Shown here: in pieces, positions 10,101-21,879 of the stretch
Layout of the letters: each line of letters begins with the position of its first letter
Numbering within the stretch: position 1 is the stretch's first letter
Made by a program: the position numbers and the translations under genes
Source: Eimeria necatrix
Taxonomy: Eukaryota > Apicomplexa > Conoidasida > Eucoccidiorida > Eimeriidae
Direction: 5' to 3'
NCBI RefSeq assembly: GCF_000499385.1
Contig: NW_013654817.1
Coordinates: forward strand, 33,762-97,761
Length of the DNA: 64,000 bases
Notes under the pieces: generated by a model
Databases searched by the model: none
Seen by the model: only the letters and a program-made list of their open reading frames with translations
What the model was told of the DNA's origin: nothing

Positions 10101-12571
10101 GAAACACTGATGACTTGTAAAAGCCGGCATGCAGTAAGGGCAGATCAAGAAGCCTAAGTGAATCGAAAGGGCCGAAACGAAGAAGCAAAATGAACGAACA
10201 CAAACAGACAAAAGTTTAGGCTCTACAGCAACAAAAAGACACTTACCGTGGCTGGCACTTTGCCGTAACAAACAGCAAACTCAATTGTGGAAGGGCTCCA
10301 CACGGCGGCGTGGACAGGGCCCTCATCAGCGGCGACAATGCGCATATCGTATCCTCCCTGGCACTGCAAAAAGAGCACGAGAAACAAAGTAAGAGAAATA
10401 ACTTCAATGAAAGGAACGACAAAGAGGGTCAGTTGGCTGTCGTTGCTGCCTACACACAAAACCATCAATGAGGGGGAGGCAAGAACACAAACAACGAATG
10501 GCACACACACAGAGATAGACAAACAAAGAAGCAATGAATGAATATGTGCTTGCAACAAGAGTAGGAAAAGCAAATGAATACAACAGCCGCTTGTCTTGCC
10601 TGTTCGAGCTGAAGCCAGAAAGAGCAAAGAAACAGCCAGGTGCGAGTACCAAACTGCACTAATTATTTCCGTTATTTTCTGTATCTGCTGATGCTTCCTA
10701 CATTGCAGTTCACCGCTCGACTAGCAGCTCACCCGCAGGAAGTAAAGAGCACTAGACCCGTAGTAAGTCAAGTCGCTGGCGTCTGTGTGCGTCTTCAGCA
10801 GCAGCGCGCGGCCGTCGTAGGCCCAGTGGCACTCTGCCTCTTGCGCCTGGAAAAAGGACTTCTTGGCGACGCATTTCACTTCTTGCCCGAGCTCGTACAC
10901 CTCCAACAGGGCGCTCTCCCCTTTGGTTTCCTTCGAAAACACAGCGCAGTACGCGCTGCTGTTGCCGCTGCTGCTGCTGCTGCTGCTGTTTTCGTCTTTA
11001 GCAGCAGAAGGGGGGCGCTCTGGGCTGGCAAATATGGCGGAGGCGCGTGGGGAACTGATGCGGTGGAGAGGCGAGTTGATGCTGAAGCTGCCGGACTCGA
11101 GCTGCTCGCGGCTGAAAACGTGAACAGCGCCCTTGACCTGAAAAGAAGACAAACGACAAAACAAAAAGGAAAAAATGATATTTTAGCCTTTCAAAACTTA
11201 TTCAGTGCCCCCATGCGTCTTCAGACCACGCTGGGAGGCTGAAGTTCCACGCTTAAGTTCGCATTCATAAGCACAACAACCCCACCCCCAGAAGCAGGCG
11301 CTGAACTCGTCTTAAGTTACGTTTGCGAATGCCGTTTTCGGTCTTCATGACAGATTGCAGCAGCAGATACATTCAGAAACGCATTAATACATGAGCAGGC
11401 ATTAAAAAACGAAAAAATGTCTTTGAAAAGTTGCAAAAAGTGCGGAAATCCAACAGATTCCCCCCAAAAGATCTTGCTTACCAAACGACATGCGAAGCTT
11501 TCGCCCCCAGTGAACCGCAGCGGAGGCCACGAGAGCTCGCCGACGCCCCGCTGGGCCACACGCGTCACTTCTTTGGCACTGTGGACTTCTATAAGTCTCA
11601 GATTTTCTGGACATTGTGTCGGCTCAAAGCGAAAACAAATAAGCAAATAGCGCCCGAGGGGGCTGAACGAAAACTTGGACACGGGAGTTGCTGCAGGCAG
11701 CGCGAAACGCATGTTCAACAAGTGGCGCACTGCAGCACAAAGCTGGTGGCAAGCTGCTGCTGCTGCTGCTGCTGCTCTACAAGCGAAAGCACCAACCTAG
11801 CTGCTGCTGCTGCTGCTCTACAAGCGAAAGCACTAATCAAGCTGCTGCTGCTGCTCTACAAGCGAAAGCAGCAACCTAGCTGCTGCTGCTGCTGCTGCTG
11901 TGCATGCGAAAACACTCATCAAGTTGATGCGGCTCCTTCTGTTGTGAAAGCGAAGCAATCATCAAGCTGCTGCTGCTGCTGTGCAAGTGAAAACACTAAT
12001 CAAGCTGCTGCTGCTGCTGTGCAAGTGAAAACACTAATCAAGCTGCTGCTGCTGCTGCGCAAGTGGAAACACTAATCAAGCTGCTGCTGCGCAAATGAAG
12101 GCACTAAACACAAGACAAAAGGCACTAGACTTGGCGGAAAAGAGACCGCCAGGCAAGTGCAGCAGAAGCACTTACGGCCCTCAACTGCGTAGCGAACTTC
12201 CCAAGTGGTGGCATCCAAGATTTCAACTTTTTCGCGCGAAGAATTCCGCACGATGGCGACCTGCAGTTGAGAAAGAAATCAGAAACCATGTGGATAGACA
12301 GCCCGGCGCTTCGGGGTACCGAGGCAATTAATAATATAAATTTTATTTTTAAAATTAAATTTTGTTTGGAGGGGGCCCCAGGCATGTGCCTGGCCTTCTC
12401 GCTTCTCGTGGTTCAATTCGAACTCACCAGATCACCCTGTGGGGACCACTCGGCCGACTCCACGCCTTCTATGCTTCGGAGTTTCTCTACTGTGAAGGCC
12501 CCTGCCTCGTCGAGCGCCGCGTTGTGCAGCTCGAGGCCCTCGCGGGTGAGTGCGATGAATTCAGATTTCAT
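7179..12571 (-). CDS. Eukaryotic translation initiation factor 2A (eIF2A)
   Basis: Non-canonical initiation factor that delivers initiator tRNA to 40S subunits independently of eIF2. Eleven exons, all in phase: 12571-12428, 12260-12176, 11690-11482, 11137-10733, 10363-10247, 9834-9652, 8903-8832, 8576-8331, 7948-7619, 7465-7400, 7283-7179; 653 residues against about 585 in human. The beta-propeller is recognisable from VAIVRNSSREKVEIL, GPVHAAVWSPSTIEFAVCYG, LMLWGGFGNLAGEVEVW (about residue 358) and ANISPRLRVDNRIN. The C-terminal part has GAYKPPAARN, a Lys-rich acidic linker and a coiled-coil tail (ALLELE-like KLKEELAELEKQF) ending in TGA at 7179. An eight-Ala run interrupts the last propeller region. 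An in-frame ATG at 12619 would add 16 residues; I prefer 12571 for its position relative to the family. Intron 2 carries a 36-bp minisatellite. Confidence 0.93.
11751..12095. repeat. About 36-bp minisatellite with CTG core
   Basis: About nine imperfect units of the form (CTG)n followed by TGCAAGTGAAAACACTAATCA or TACAAGCGAAAGCACTAATC lie in intron 2 of eIF2A. Both the number of CTG triplets and the 20-bp spacer vary between units, while spacing stays near 36 bp. Confidence 0.85.
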
Positions 12572-12619
12572 TTTCCTCTCCCACTCTAAAGACTCGCGCG
12601 CGCCCGCTGCGCTCTTCAA

Positions 12620-13194
12620 CTTCAGTTCAAGTTCAAGACGCCGCCCGCTGCTCTCGCCGCCTCACAGCTACAGCCTTTTCCCCCTTCCTGCGAGACTCGA
12701 GACGGACTAGGGAGTGAAGCCTCACGACAAGGGGTTGCCAGCTGCTTCCTTCCCCAAGGTCGAGTTTCCGTTCGCGCCTGGCTCCCTGCTGAGGCTGTTA
12801 ATGAAATTAACAGCTTAAAACAGCTGCAGCAAGAAGCAAAACGATGAGAAAACCAGGCTGAAAGATACTCAGGCGGAGAACATTACCCATTTCCCGTACT
12901 TGTTGGCTTGCATGCGGGGCCGCTGCCGCCGAACTGTCTGCAGCTGCCTTGCAAGTGACCTTAGCGGCTTGCCATTGTTTGAACTTTGAAAAGTAAAATT
13001 AAATGTTTTGTTGATTAGTTGCTTCCAAAAGTCGTAGATCTGGAGGCCACTTCAAGACGTGTGGAGTCCCCAGCTGCGGAATCGCCTGCTGTCTGTCTGT
13101 CTTGCTGCTGCGCTGCGTGGCGGACTTCCGCTCGCCCAGCCACTTAGTCGAATTCGCATGCAGCGCCAGGAAATTTGATATTTTCTTTTTAAAA
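12620..13194. promoter_or_regulatory. Divergent promoter region of eIF2A (-) and NudC-like gene (+)
   Basis: The two genes are transcribed away from each other, so both promoters must lie in these 575 bases. No repeat run or obvious core promoter motif was seen. An in-frame upstream ATG at 13102 would extend the NudC-like protein by 31 residues. Confidence 0.45.
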
Positions 13195-13780
13195 ATGGAC
13201 CACGAGGGGCTGCTGCTGGCGCTTGCTCGGGGCCACGACGGCATTGGCCCGCTGCTGGACACTTTCTTCTCCTTCCTCGCCAGCCGCACTGACTTTTTCC
13301 ACATCTTAGAGCCTGGGGGCCCCTCCATGGGCTTTGCGCCTGCAGCAGCAGAGGCCATGGTGGCGGAGTCCTTTGGCGTTGCCCAGCTTTCCTACATGGC
13401 CGCCAAGCAGCCCCACTTGCTGCCTCCGAAGCTGCGGAACAAAAGCATGAAGGACTTCAGGGCAATCACCAGAGACTTCAACTTCAAGCTTAAACACAAA
13501 CAAATGCAGTTCGCCAGCCCAGTCTGCAGACTGGCTGTGCTCGGGGAGCCCCCGAGCCTCCAGTTCTCCGAGGAGCTCGGGACTCCGACCCCTGCGGCGA
13601 AGTCAACACCCTCAGCAGCAGCAAAGGCAGCAGCAGCAGCAAAGACAGCAGCAGAAGCAGCAAAGACTCCCGCAGCGCCTGGCTCTGCACGGAGAGCGCC
13701 GAAGGAAGCAGCAGCTGCTCCGGAGCCGCCCCCCAAAGAGGCCCGGAAGTCGACGAAGGGAAATGAAATGGAAACAGACG

Positions 13781-13814
<34 letters not shown>

Positions 13815-13898
13815 GTCGCACCCAGGCGATTCAGGTAAAGCAGCAGCCAGCGCAACACAAAGTTCTGCAGGCCACAAAAGCAGGCCTTCAGAGCAAAA

Positions 13899-13931
<33 letters not shown>

Positions 13932-14055
13932 AGCTTCAGCGGTAGGGTCACAGAAGACAGCCTTTATAAACCCGTGGAACGGAGCCATCCTCGACCGATA
14001 TGTTTGGTCCCAAAGTATAAATGAAGTCACATGCCAGATTCGCTTGCTTGAGCTG

Positions 14056-14090
<35 letters not shown>

Positions 14091-15450
14091 AGATATAACT
14101 GAGGTCAACGCCAAGTTACTCTCTGTCTCACTGCGGGATGACTCTATCCGAGTGACTTATGAGGGTATGTTTCTTATTCTGAATATTTCTCCCGCGATTA
14201 AATGCTGCAGGCATGTGAGGATCTCGATTTTGAAACGGCTGTTTGCAGCTCGTTAGCTCAAGTCTATGAATTTGAATTTTTCCCCACTTCGTCTTTTGGC
14301 CCTTGAGAAAGCATCAGCCTTAGCAGAAGTCATTTCGAAACCTGGAACGGCTTTTTATTACTTTTCTCTCCTCATCCTTTACTTATTTTCTCAAGTAAGC
14401 TGGTATGTTCTTTCAGGCCGAAGTGTCTTTGAAGGCAAGTTTAGCCACCCCATTCAATCTTCTGAGAGCTTCTGGGTGTTGGAGCAGAAGGCCTTTTTGC
14501 TGCTGACTCTGGACAAAAAGAAAGAGCTCTGGTGGGAATCTGTGATCGAAGGAGACCCGAAAATAGACACTACGAAAGTAAGAAATGAGGCATAGTTCCT
14601 GGGCTTTGGGCCTTCATTTCGTTGTCTAGGGTTTGAAGGGCCAGGCCTAGGGTATACGGATTGTTTTCTCGAAGTTTTTGGGGTTAAAGGCCAGGTCTTT
14701 GGGTTTTAGCTAAAAGAGCAGCACAAGACCAGTGACATATAGCAAGCGGACGTTGAGGCTGTCTGCTCGTAGCTGATCTGTATCCCTATTCGAATCTCTA
14801 TCTTTTGCTGCTTTTGTTGACTCTTACCGATGTCTGTGATCACAATTGCACTTGTCCATATTTATTGCATTCACTTGTGTCTGCGTGCAACTGTTTTTGC
14901 TCTTTCTATTTCCATCTTCTGCTGGCTGTATTCGCTTTCACCCATATCTGTGGCCATTACCGCATTTGTTCATATCTGTTGCATTCGTTTATGACTGTTG
15001 CAACTTTTTTGCTGCTTTCGCTTCTAGGTAGAGTCCGTGAAAAGGGTGGAAGATTTCGACGAAGCGACTCAAGGCCACATCCGCAAGATCGTGTTTGAGC
15101 AAAGACTGAAGATGCAAGGTATCCAGTGTGAACTGAATCAGTTTAATTTATAATTTGTCTCTTGCCAGAAAAAACGCAGCAGCAAAAGGCAAGCATATAC
15201 ACAGGACAGAGCCAGTTCCACGCTAAGCATTCTACTGCCAGTGCTGCCTCATAGTGCCAGCTTTTAATGTTCAACATTTGTGGTTTCAGGCTTGAAAACC
15301 CCTGAAGAAATTGAACAAGAAAAAATTCTTCGAGAGGCTTGGGACGCCGAGGGCTCTCCATTTAAGGGCTTGCCTTTTGACCCTTCCGTTCTTAATTCTC
15401 AATCTCAGCTTCCTCCAGGTGTTCAGCCGCCCCCCGGGGGTACCCGTTGA
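13195..15450 (+). CDS. NudC-family CS-domain co-chaperone (NUDCD3-like)
   Basis: Hsp90/dynein-associated co-chaperone of the NudC family. Exons 13195-14164, 14417-14577, 15028-15118 and 15290-15450 join in phase to 460 residues ending TGA. The N-terminal helix pair (LLALARGHDGIGPLL, then FFSFLASRTDFFHIL) matches the NudC N-terminal domain of NUDCD3. A low-complexity Ala/Ser/Pro linker with CAG runs follows. The CS (p23-like) domain starts at YVWSQSINEV near residue 269 and continues through VNAKLLSVSLRDDSIRVTYEG, SVFEGKFSHPI and SFWVLEQKAFLLLTLDKKK to ELWWESVIEGDPKIDTTKV, the NudC signature. The C-terminal exon PFDPSVLNSQSQLPPG fits the family's tail. The Q/A linker makes the protein longer than human NUDCD3 (about 360). 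Confidence 0.9.
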
Positions 15451-16040
15451 AGTTGCTGTTGCAGCAAAGCTGCTGCAGCATTAGTTGGCGCAGCATTGCT
15501 GCAGCACTAGTTGGTGCAGCATTAGTTGGTGCAGCAAAGGCTGCAGCGGTTGGTGCAGCACTTGCAGGAGCCGCAGGCTGCGCTGAACGCACAGGGTGTT
15601 GATAACGAAGTTTGATGAGCAGTCTGCTGCTGCTGCAGGCGCTGCTGCTGCCTCTTCTGCAGCAGCCGCTCTTGCCGCTGCTTGTGCTGCTGCTGCCTCC
15701 GTTGCAGCTGCCCCTGCAGTTCCGGGCTTTGTGGTCCTCCCTTGTTTCTTGAGGGTACTGAATTGTGTTTTGGGTTAGTGACATTTGAGTGGAGATGAGC
15801 GACAACCGAAACAGCGCAGGTACACAGACTTAGGAGAGGCAGAAACCAGTAGGCAGAGATAGCCCTGTGACGAAAACGCATGCAGCATCCGCATAAATGT
15901 CGTTATATAGTTGTTAGCGTGTATGCTTCTTGGCTGTTTCTCATTTTATCGTCAAGCCTTCAGATAGGCTGGATACCACAGTTGAAGCGAAATTGCAGAG
16001 GATAGGTGGAGTTTAAGGAGGCAAAGATAATGAACGCAGC
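15451..16040. other. Intergenic with GCAGCA-type imperfect repeats
   Basis: 15460-15560 contains repeated AGTTGGTGCAGCA-type units in the 3' flank of the NudC-like gene, and 15610-15720 contains mixed CTG triplets. The open frames here follow the repeats and are not taken as genes. Confidence 0.5.
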
Positions 16041-16481
16041 TTGGTTTGCCGCGTCTTAACAACAGACGAACAGATTTGTAGACTGCCGGCTAATAGAATA
16101 GCCGGTCCGGCCCTGCCACATAATACTGTGCAATTTGGTACGGCGCAGAATCGGGAGACAGCTCGCCATCTAATTCACCTGCAACTGCGCTTTAGAATGT
16201 CGATTATGTGGCATCTAGCTACAAGCAAATGCATGACAACTCCGCTAGGCAGGCCGCCCGTTGTTCAGGCGGGTGCTGGGGGCACCGCGCAACTGTTTGT
16301 TACCAAAGTCTACGCAAACCCAACGCTATTTTGGGCCCATTTCAGTGAAAAATTTGGCATTGGGACTTCATGGGAAGTCTCTGCTGGAGGCCATCTTTAC
16401 TTAACCATCAGAGGAACGGGTTATAAGCTACGGGATCAACAGGGTCCTGTAATGTCAAGCTCACGTAAAGGTGAAGTCTAG
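16041..16481 (+). CDS. Unrecognised reading frame, non-repetitive, 146 codons
   Basis: This is the only sizeable non-repetitive frame in the 2.6-kb gap between the NudC-like and kelch genes. It reads through varied sequence with no homopolymer. Near its end, GGHLYLTIRGTGYKL resembles the beta strands of a ribosomal protein uL6 repeat, which could make it an exon of an organellar uL6, but the neighbouring conserved strands were not found. A possible donor (AAAG/GTGAAG) lies just before the stop. It may equally be non-coding, so no function is assigned. Confidence 0.3.
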   Translation: MVCRVLTTDEQICRLPANRIAGPALPHNTVQFGTAQNRETARHLIHLQLRFRMSIMWHLATSKCMTTPLGRPPVVQAGAGGTAQLFVTKVYANPTLFWAHFSEKFGIGTSWEVSAGGHLYLTIRGTGYKLRDQQGPVMSSSRKGEV

Positions 16482-18114
16482 AGTGGCCAAAGAGCGGCTT
16501 GGAACCAATTCAGGCCTTCCTGAAAACTATTGGTGCTACCTGCCCCACTGCAGCGAAACGTTGGCACAGTTGAAAAACACAGAAAATAGGCAACAAGCAA
16601 TTCACTATGATGCAGTGTAAAAGTATTGAATCAGAGGCAAACATTCAGCCCAAGTAATACGATGAATTCGCTGCCAAGTTGGAATGGCTTTTCATAATAC
16701 AAATAGACATGTATTCAATTTCACTTTGCGTAAACAGTTCCAGCAACTGCTCCACTGTAGAATGCGTCCACTGGTCAACCCCCCAATTTCTCCACCAGCT
16801 ACTCACATCCTATTTACACTATGCATTTAATTATGGTATAATGGCCTAAAACAGAAAATCTAATCCGCTGAGCGTGGCACCCCAGTATTCACACACACTT
16901 TCTCTTTGCTGCTTCCGCTAGCTGGGCATCAGAGATCGCCCAAAAACCCAGCACATTCAGTCTCCCAATGCTGGCTTTCGGGGCTGGTTCTCGTTAATTT
17001 AAGAGGCATATCCATTTTATACGCACTCTGGCAGCATTAGAGATATCCGAAGTGGAATGGTGCCATCTTAGGGAGCACTTGTAGCGAAGAGAACCGTTGA
17101 ACACATGCTGTAGTGCGATTGGCGTTGCAGCCGTCCCTCCTCACTGTCGTTGCCTATTTCATCTATTCACCCCCATATATATTACATATACTTTTCGGGA
17201 ATCGCATTTACTAATTGGGGCTGTTAGTTGCATGCAAAACTGATTTGGGGACCTCAAAACAACGAAATTGCCGAAATCTGCTGCCGCTGTGCAGATTCCA
17301 ACTAGCCGGGCCACTGTGGGTCACGCGTGGTCTTGTGCTGGCTGTTTGAATTGGTTTATTTATATTATTAGAGGAAGGCGTTGGTTTGGGTGGTATAACT
17401 GGCCAAAAAGAGAAGAAAGTAACTTGAATTTCTTGCGCCTCCGGCATCGATGGGCAGTGGGCGAGCTGAAGCTTTCGCCGTAAACCGCCCCTCGCCTTGG
17501 ATGCTTGTTTAATTCAGCTTTAGAAAATTGAATTAAAACGAAGCTTTAATCTTATGTTTGCCTGTTTTGCACTTTCTTTGGGAGGGCAGGCAAGTACCGC
17601 GTTTGAGCCTCAGCGCGCCGGTGGTCCGTGTGCAGTTGAATGGCTCGTATGCCATTGTTCCCAGCTCCTGGCTTTTTCCGTCTGAAAAGGGCAAAATCTA
17701 CTTCTGTTTATCTTTTTGCATGCATTTAAATGCGAAAAGGAAGTTTCTTCCGTAGAACTTTTCCTCTCTGCGGATAATTCGCGTCCTGACGCCGGCAGTT
17801 CCGGCAAAACTGGGAGCAAGATCTGCATCAATGAATAGGAAAGTCTGCTTCTCTGAAAATATTTGACTGCAGCTTCTTTGCCCCTTCCAGTTGCTGGTAA
17901 TTCCTTATTTCTGGGCGCTCTCCGTTCCCGTCCTTCCGCTCCGGTTCGATTCACGGTCTTTTCTCCGTGTTTTCTTCGCATCTCTCATTTCCGGATTGTT
18001 TCCTTGCTTCGTTTCTCTGGCAGTTCATTTAGTTTCTTTTTGTCTTTTTGGGTTCTTTTATCTCCCATTCGCTCCCGATTTCCCGTTTCACTCCGCTGAT
18101 CCGCCGGTGTGACG
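16482..18114. other. Intergenic, repeat-poor; 5' flank of kelch gene
   Basis: No supported gene. The last 250 bases before 18115 are strongly pyrimidine-rich (TTTCTCCGTG, TTTCTTTTTGTC), as expected of a coccidian 5' UTR or promoter. Small frames at about 17268 and 17558 lack any motif. Confidence 0.5.
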
Positions 18115-21100
18115 ATGAGTGACATTTCGGACTTCAGTGAGTCGGACTTCGACAAGCCTCCTCCTCCTCCTCCTCCAAAAGGGGGCCTGGCCCGCGGTAA
18201 GACAGGAAAGGTCCCTTTCCCCCCAACGAAGAACGCAGCAGCAGCAGCGGCAGCAAAACTAGGGCCCTCTTCTTCCGTAGAAGGATTGGGTGCCGACCTG
18301 AAGAAGGGGGATAATAAGGACGGAGCCAAAGACCTGAGGAAGGCTGGCAGCAACGTAAGTGGAGATAAGGACAAAGACAAAGGCGGCAAGACTGAGAATG
18401 AGGGAGAAAAGAAATCCTCAAAGCCAGTTGGGCGCCGTGCAGGCAGCGGTCCTCAGAGCCAGCCGTCTCTGGACAAAGCCACAGGCGTTTTGTCTCCGCC
18501 AGATTTCTTCATTTCTAAGATAGTTCATGACGGCCAGTGCTTTACTCCCCGCGTAGGGCACTGTGTGGTGGAAGCCAAGGGTTCAGTTTACCTATTTGGC
18601 GGGGAAAACGAAGAGAAGACATCATCAGATGATATGATTAGATTCGATCCGAACACCAATGAGTAAGGCAATGAATAAAAAGCGTCTGTAGAGTGTATAG
18701 GAACTACCACTAGCTTAAATATATTAAGAGAACTGTTGCAAGCTACATTATGAATGCCTTCTAATGTGCAAGGCCGAAAGTACACACCCAAACAAGTGAA
18801 GAAAAGCGCACTCTGTTCCTTGTTTCTGCTCTTCTGACTGTTTGTGGCCCTTTTCGCTGGCTTGACTCTCTTCGCATCTCCTTTTGCTTGTGCAATTCTT
18901 CCCTTTTTCTCTCTTTATTTGTCTTCGCCTCGGCGTTTTCTTCCGCTCTTTTTTTCAGCTTTGAATTAGTAGACACTAAGGGATCTGGCCCTGGCCCCCG
19001 ACGCGGCGCGAGCTTGACTCTGTGGCGGCAGAGTCCTACATCTGAGCCCTCTCTGTTACTATTTGGGGGGATGGATGAGTCTCAGGTTGCAGTGTCTGAG
19101 TCATGGATGTTTGATCTGGCTTCTAGACAGTGGAAAGAAATGGCTTTCAAAAATAAGCCCGACGCCAGGCACTCGCACGCTTCAGTTTATCACCAACAGA
19201 AGGGGACCCTCCTCGTTTTTGGCGGACAAGGGGCGGAAGGAAATGTCCTTCAAGACGCGCATATTCTTGAAGGATGTAAGGTTTTGAACATCTTTGCCTC
19301 GACTTATGTGTCATCGCCTCGTTCACTGAACATCTCCTCGTCTTCCTTTCACTTATAGCTGTTTATTTACTCTTATCTTCCCCCTGCATCCACTTGCATT
19401 TGTGTTGTTTGAGACATTCATGCTTGTGAGCAGGCCTGAACCTTTTCGTTTCCCATGCATTTTGCCCTCTTCCTACTTATGGACAATTCTTTCCTCTCTG
19501 TTTCATATTTGCGCGCTTGTTCAGTTGTTTTTATTTGCTTTTTGGTGCATTTCCCGGTCTGGTTGTTCCCTTGCTTGCAATATCCTTGAAAGGCATAGCA
19601 AAGGCTTTTTATTCATTTGTCTCTTCGGTGTCCGCTTGGTAGGGGCTTGCTCTTCAATTTTCGGTTGACACCCCTTTCTCTGCTTCCCTGTCCAATAGGA
19701 TGTGCAGTTATTTGAACAGCTTTGAATTATATTGTTTGTATCCATTCGTCTCTGTACCCTTCCCGTTTATCCGTTCACTTGCTTACCTTCTCTGCAGTAG
19801 AACCTTCGCCGTCTCTCCTTTGAAGCACTCACCTTAACCTTTAGTTCCGGTGCCCTAAGCCTTGTGTTCACGTGCGTGGGCGTGTGTGTGTTCAGCTTCC
19901 TGGCGCACCCTCGAGAGTGCAACTGATACGCTTGCTCCTTGTGGCCGCTGTGGCCATTCTGCCTCTCTCTGTGAACTGTCTAACAAATTTGTCGTTGCCG
20001 TTTTTGGTGGGGATATTAGCGGCACAGGAAAGGGAGAGAACGATTTGTGGCTCTATGATATAGCCCAAGACAGCTGGGATATAATAGACGAATATGCGGG
20101 AGAACCGCCCTGCCCTCGATGGAAGTAAGAACCTAAACCCTAAAGTAATTGCCCCAGACCTCGTGACAAGGATGGCACGAGCTGGGAAGGGTAATAACCA
20201 ACAACAGGCTTTGAAATCCAGTGGCAAATCGTCCTGCATGCTTGTGTTTATGAAGCCGCTGGGTTTGGCAGACTTTAGAAGTTAGGAAAAAGGTTTAGGG
20301 CGTAGTTCTGGCATATAGAGTTTAGGGATTTGTCCTGTTTCCCCTTGGCGCTGCAGACACGCAGCGGCTTTCTTTGACAACAGGCTTTGGATTATTGGAG
20401 GGACGTACGCAGGATGGTTTAGGAACTATATCATGTCTGGTAAGCGTTGGCCCCTAATTTTATATTCCAGCTGTGAATCACACCAAACTCCGAATTCCTA
20501 GCCTAGTTCAGCTCAGCATGGGCCTTTTGGTCAGTTTCCGGATGTATCAAAGAGTGTAGCTCATAAGAATTTGGGGTTTTTGTTAAAATTTTAGGTTCTA
20601 GAGTGCTGTGCGAAACCTTGTCGAAGTGAACCACGCCGCAGTGTGTTGGGAATTTGGAATTTGTCATTATGAGTCCTTCAGACTGTATATATTACTGTAT
20701 ATTTTGTATTGATGCAAATCTTCTGTACAAGTTTGACAGATACGTTGATAAGTGAAGAGCCATATACTAAGTAGTAATATTACTCGAATTTTTGCAAGAA
20801 GCATGGCGCTGATATTTCTGTCATGCAGACTTCTTCGTATTTGATTTCCTGGCGAAATGCTGGTTCAAGTGCGACGTGGATCCGAAGGACTTGGGCTCTC
20901 ACACGGATGTGGGCTCGCTCACGGTGCTGCCATCTAGCAGAGCCATCTTTATATTTGGAGGGGCCGACCAGAGAGGTTAGTTGATCAAATAATGGGTGCA
21001 ACTGGCTGCTGATGTCATCCCTCGTTGTCTGAGATTGTTGCTGAGCAGATCGCTCTTCATATTTTGACGCAATAGTAAGGCTAGTACCTGTGTCCTTGTC

Positions 21101-21879
21101 TCTTTCTTCTTCTTTTTCGTTGCTAGTAGATCTGCCAACTGATCTATTTTGAAAGTATGCATGCTTCTGATAGCAAACGAGTAGGGGACAAAACGACCCT
21201 ACAGAAGCTATGCAGCCAGCCGAAACACCAAACTGAGTTAATTAATGAGCCAGCGAACCATCCATTCGGTATACAGGCAGTCAGAGATACTCGACAAGGT
21301 TCCATTACGGAACTAAGGGGCTAAAACTGTAAAGGAAAAAGATGACGCAGCGTGCCAATGGGTAAACAGTAAAGCGCGAACCAGTTGTGTGTGTTCTTAG
21401 GTTGCCCCTGCGCCGATGTGTATCGATTGGCCCCCGTCTGCACGACAATTTCCTTGTCGGGCTTACGGCAGGACATGCAGCGCACTGTTGCTGAAGTTAA
21501 GCAGATGAGACTCGAAATGGACAAGACCCTGCAGGAAACGGGCGAACTAAAGGAAACAGTGACACAGATAGCGTCCCAGACGGAGGCAGCTGAGGCGAAG
21601 CTGCAAGGCGTGGCGGACACAGCTTCGAGCGCTAGCCAGCAAATGGCTGACCTAGTCAAGGCCCAGCAGCAGCTGCAAGCCAGCCTCAAACGCATAGAAG
21701 AATCTGTTGCGCAAGCAGAGGCGTCAGTCAAGTCGTTCAGTAACATAGAAAAGAGGTTTGGCGTTATGGAGGTCACAGTACAAGAGGTTCTCGCCAAACT
21801 GGAACAAAAAGCAGATATTAGTAGCCTAAGGGCGATCGCGGCTAAAGTGGGAACCGCATCAGATGATGAGGAGGCATAG
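18115..21879 (+). CDS. Kelch-repeat protein with C-terminal coiled coil
   Basis: Six exons in phase: 18115-18662, 18959-19275, 19896-20124, 20357-20439, 20829-20975, 21401-21879; 600 residues ending TAG. The first 130 residues are disordered (Asp/Ser, a Pro run, an Ala run, Lys/Gly/Asp). Kelch-type blades follow, each with the diagnostic Gly pair and downstream Trp: VYLFGGENE, LLLFGGMDE with SRQWKEM, LLVFGGQG, VAVFGGDIS with DSWDII, LWIIGGTYAG, and IFIFGGADQ. The last exon (about residues 445-600) is a regular coiled coil (QMRLEMDKTLQETGELKETV and similar heptads) with an acidic end, DDEEA. Kelch propellers bind protein partners and the coiled coil suggests an oligomeric scaffold. No BTB or F-box is present. 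The precise orthologue is not recognised. Confidence 0.88.

Noticed and set aside
17935..17960. GGTTCGATTC suggesting a tRNA T arm
   Set aside because: Lies in a pyrimidine-rich stretch without a cloverleaf.
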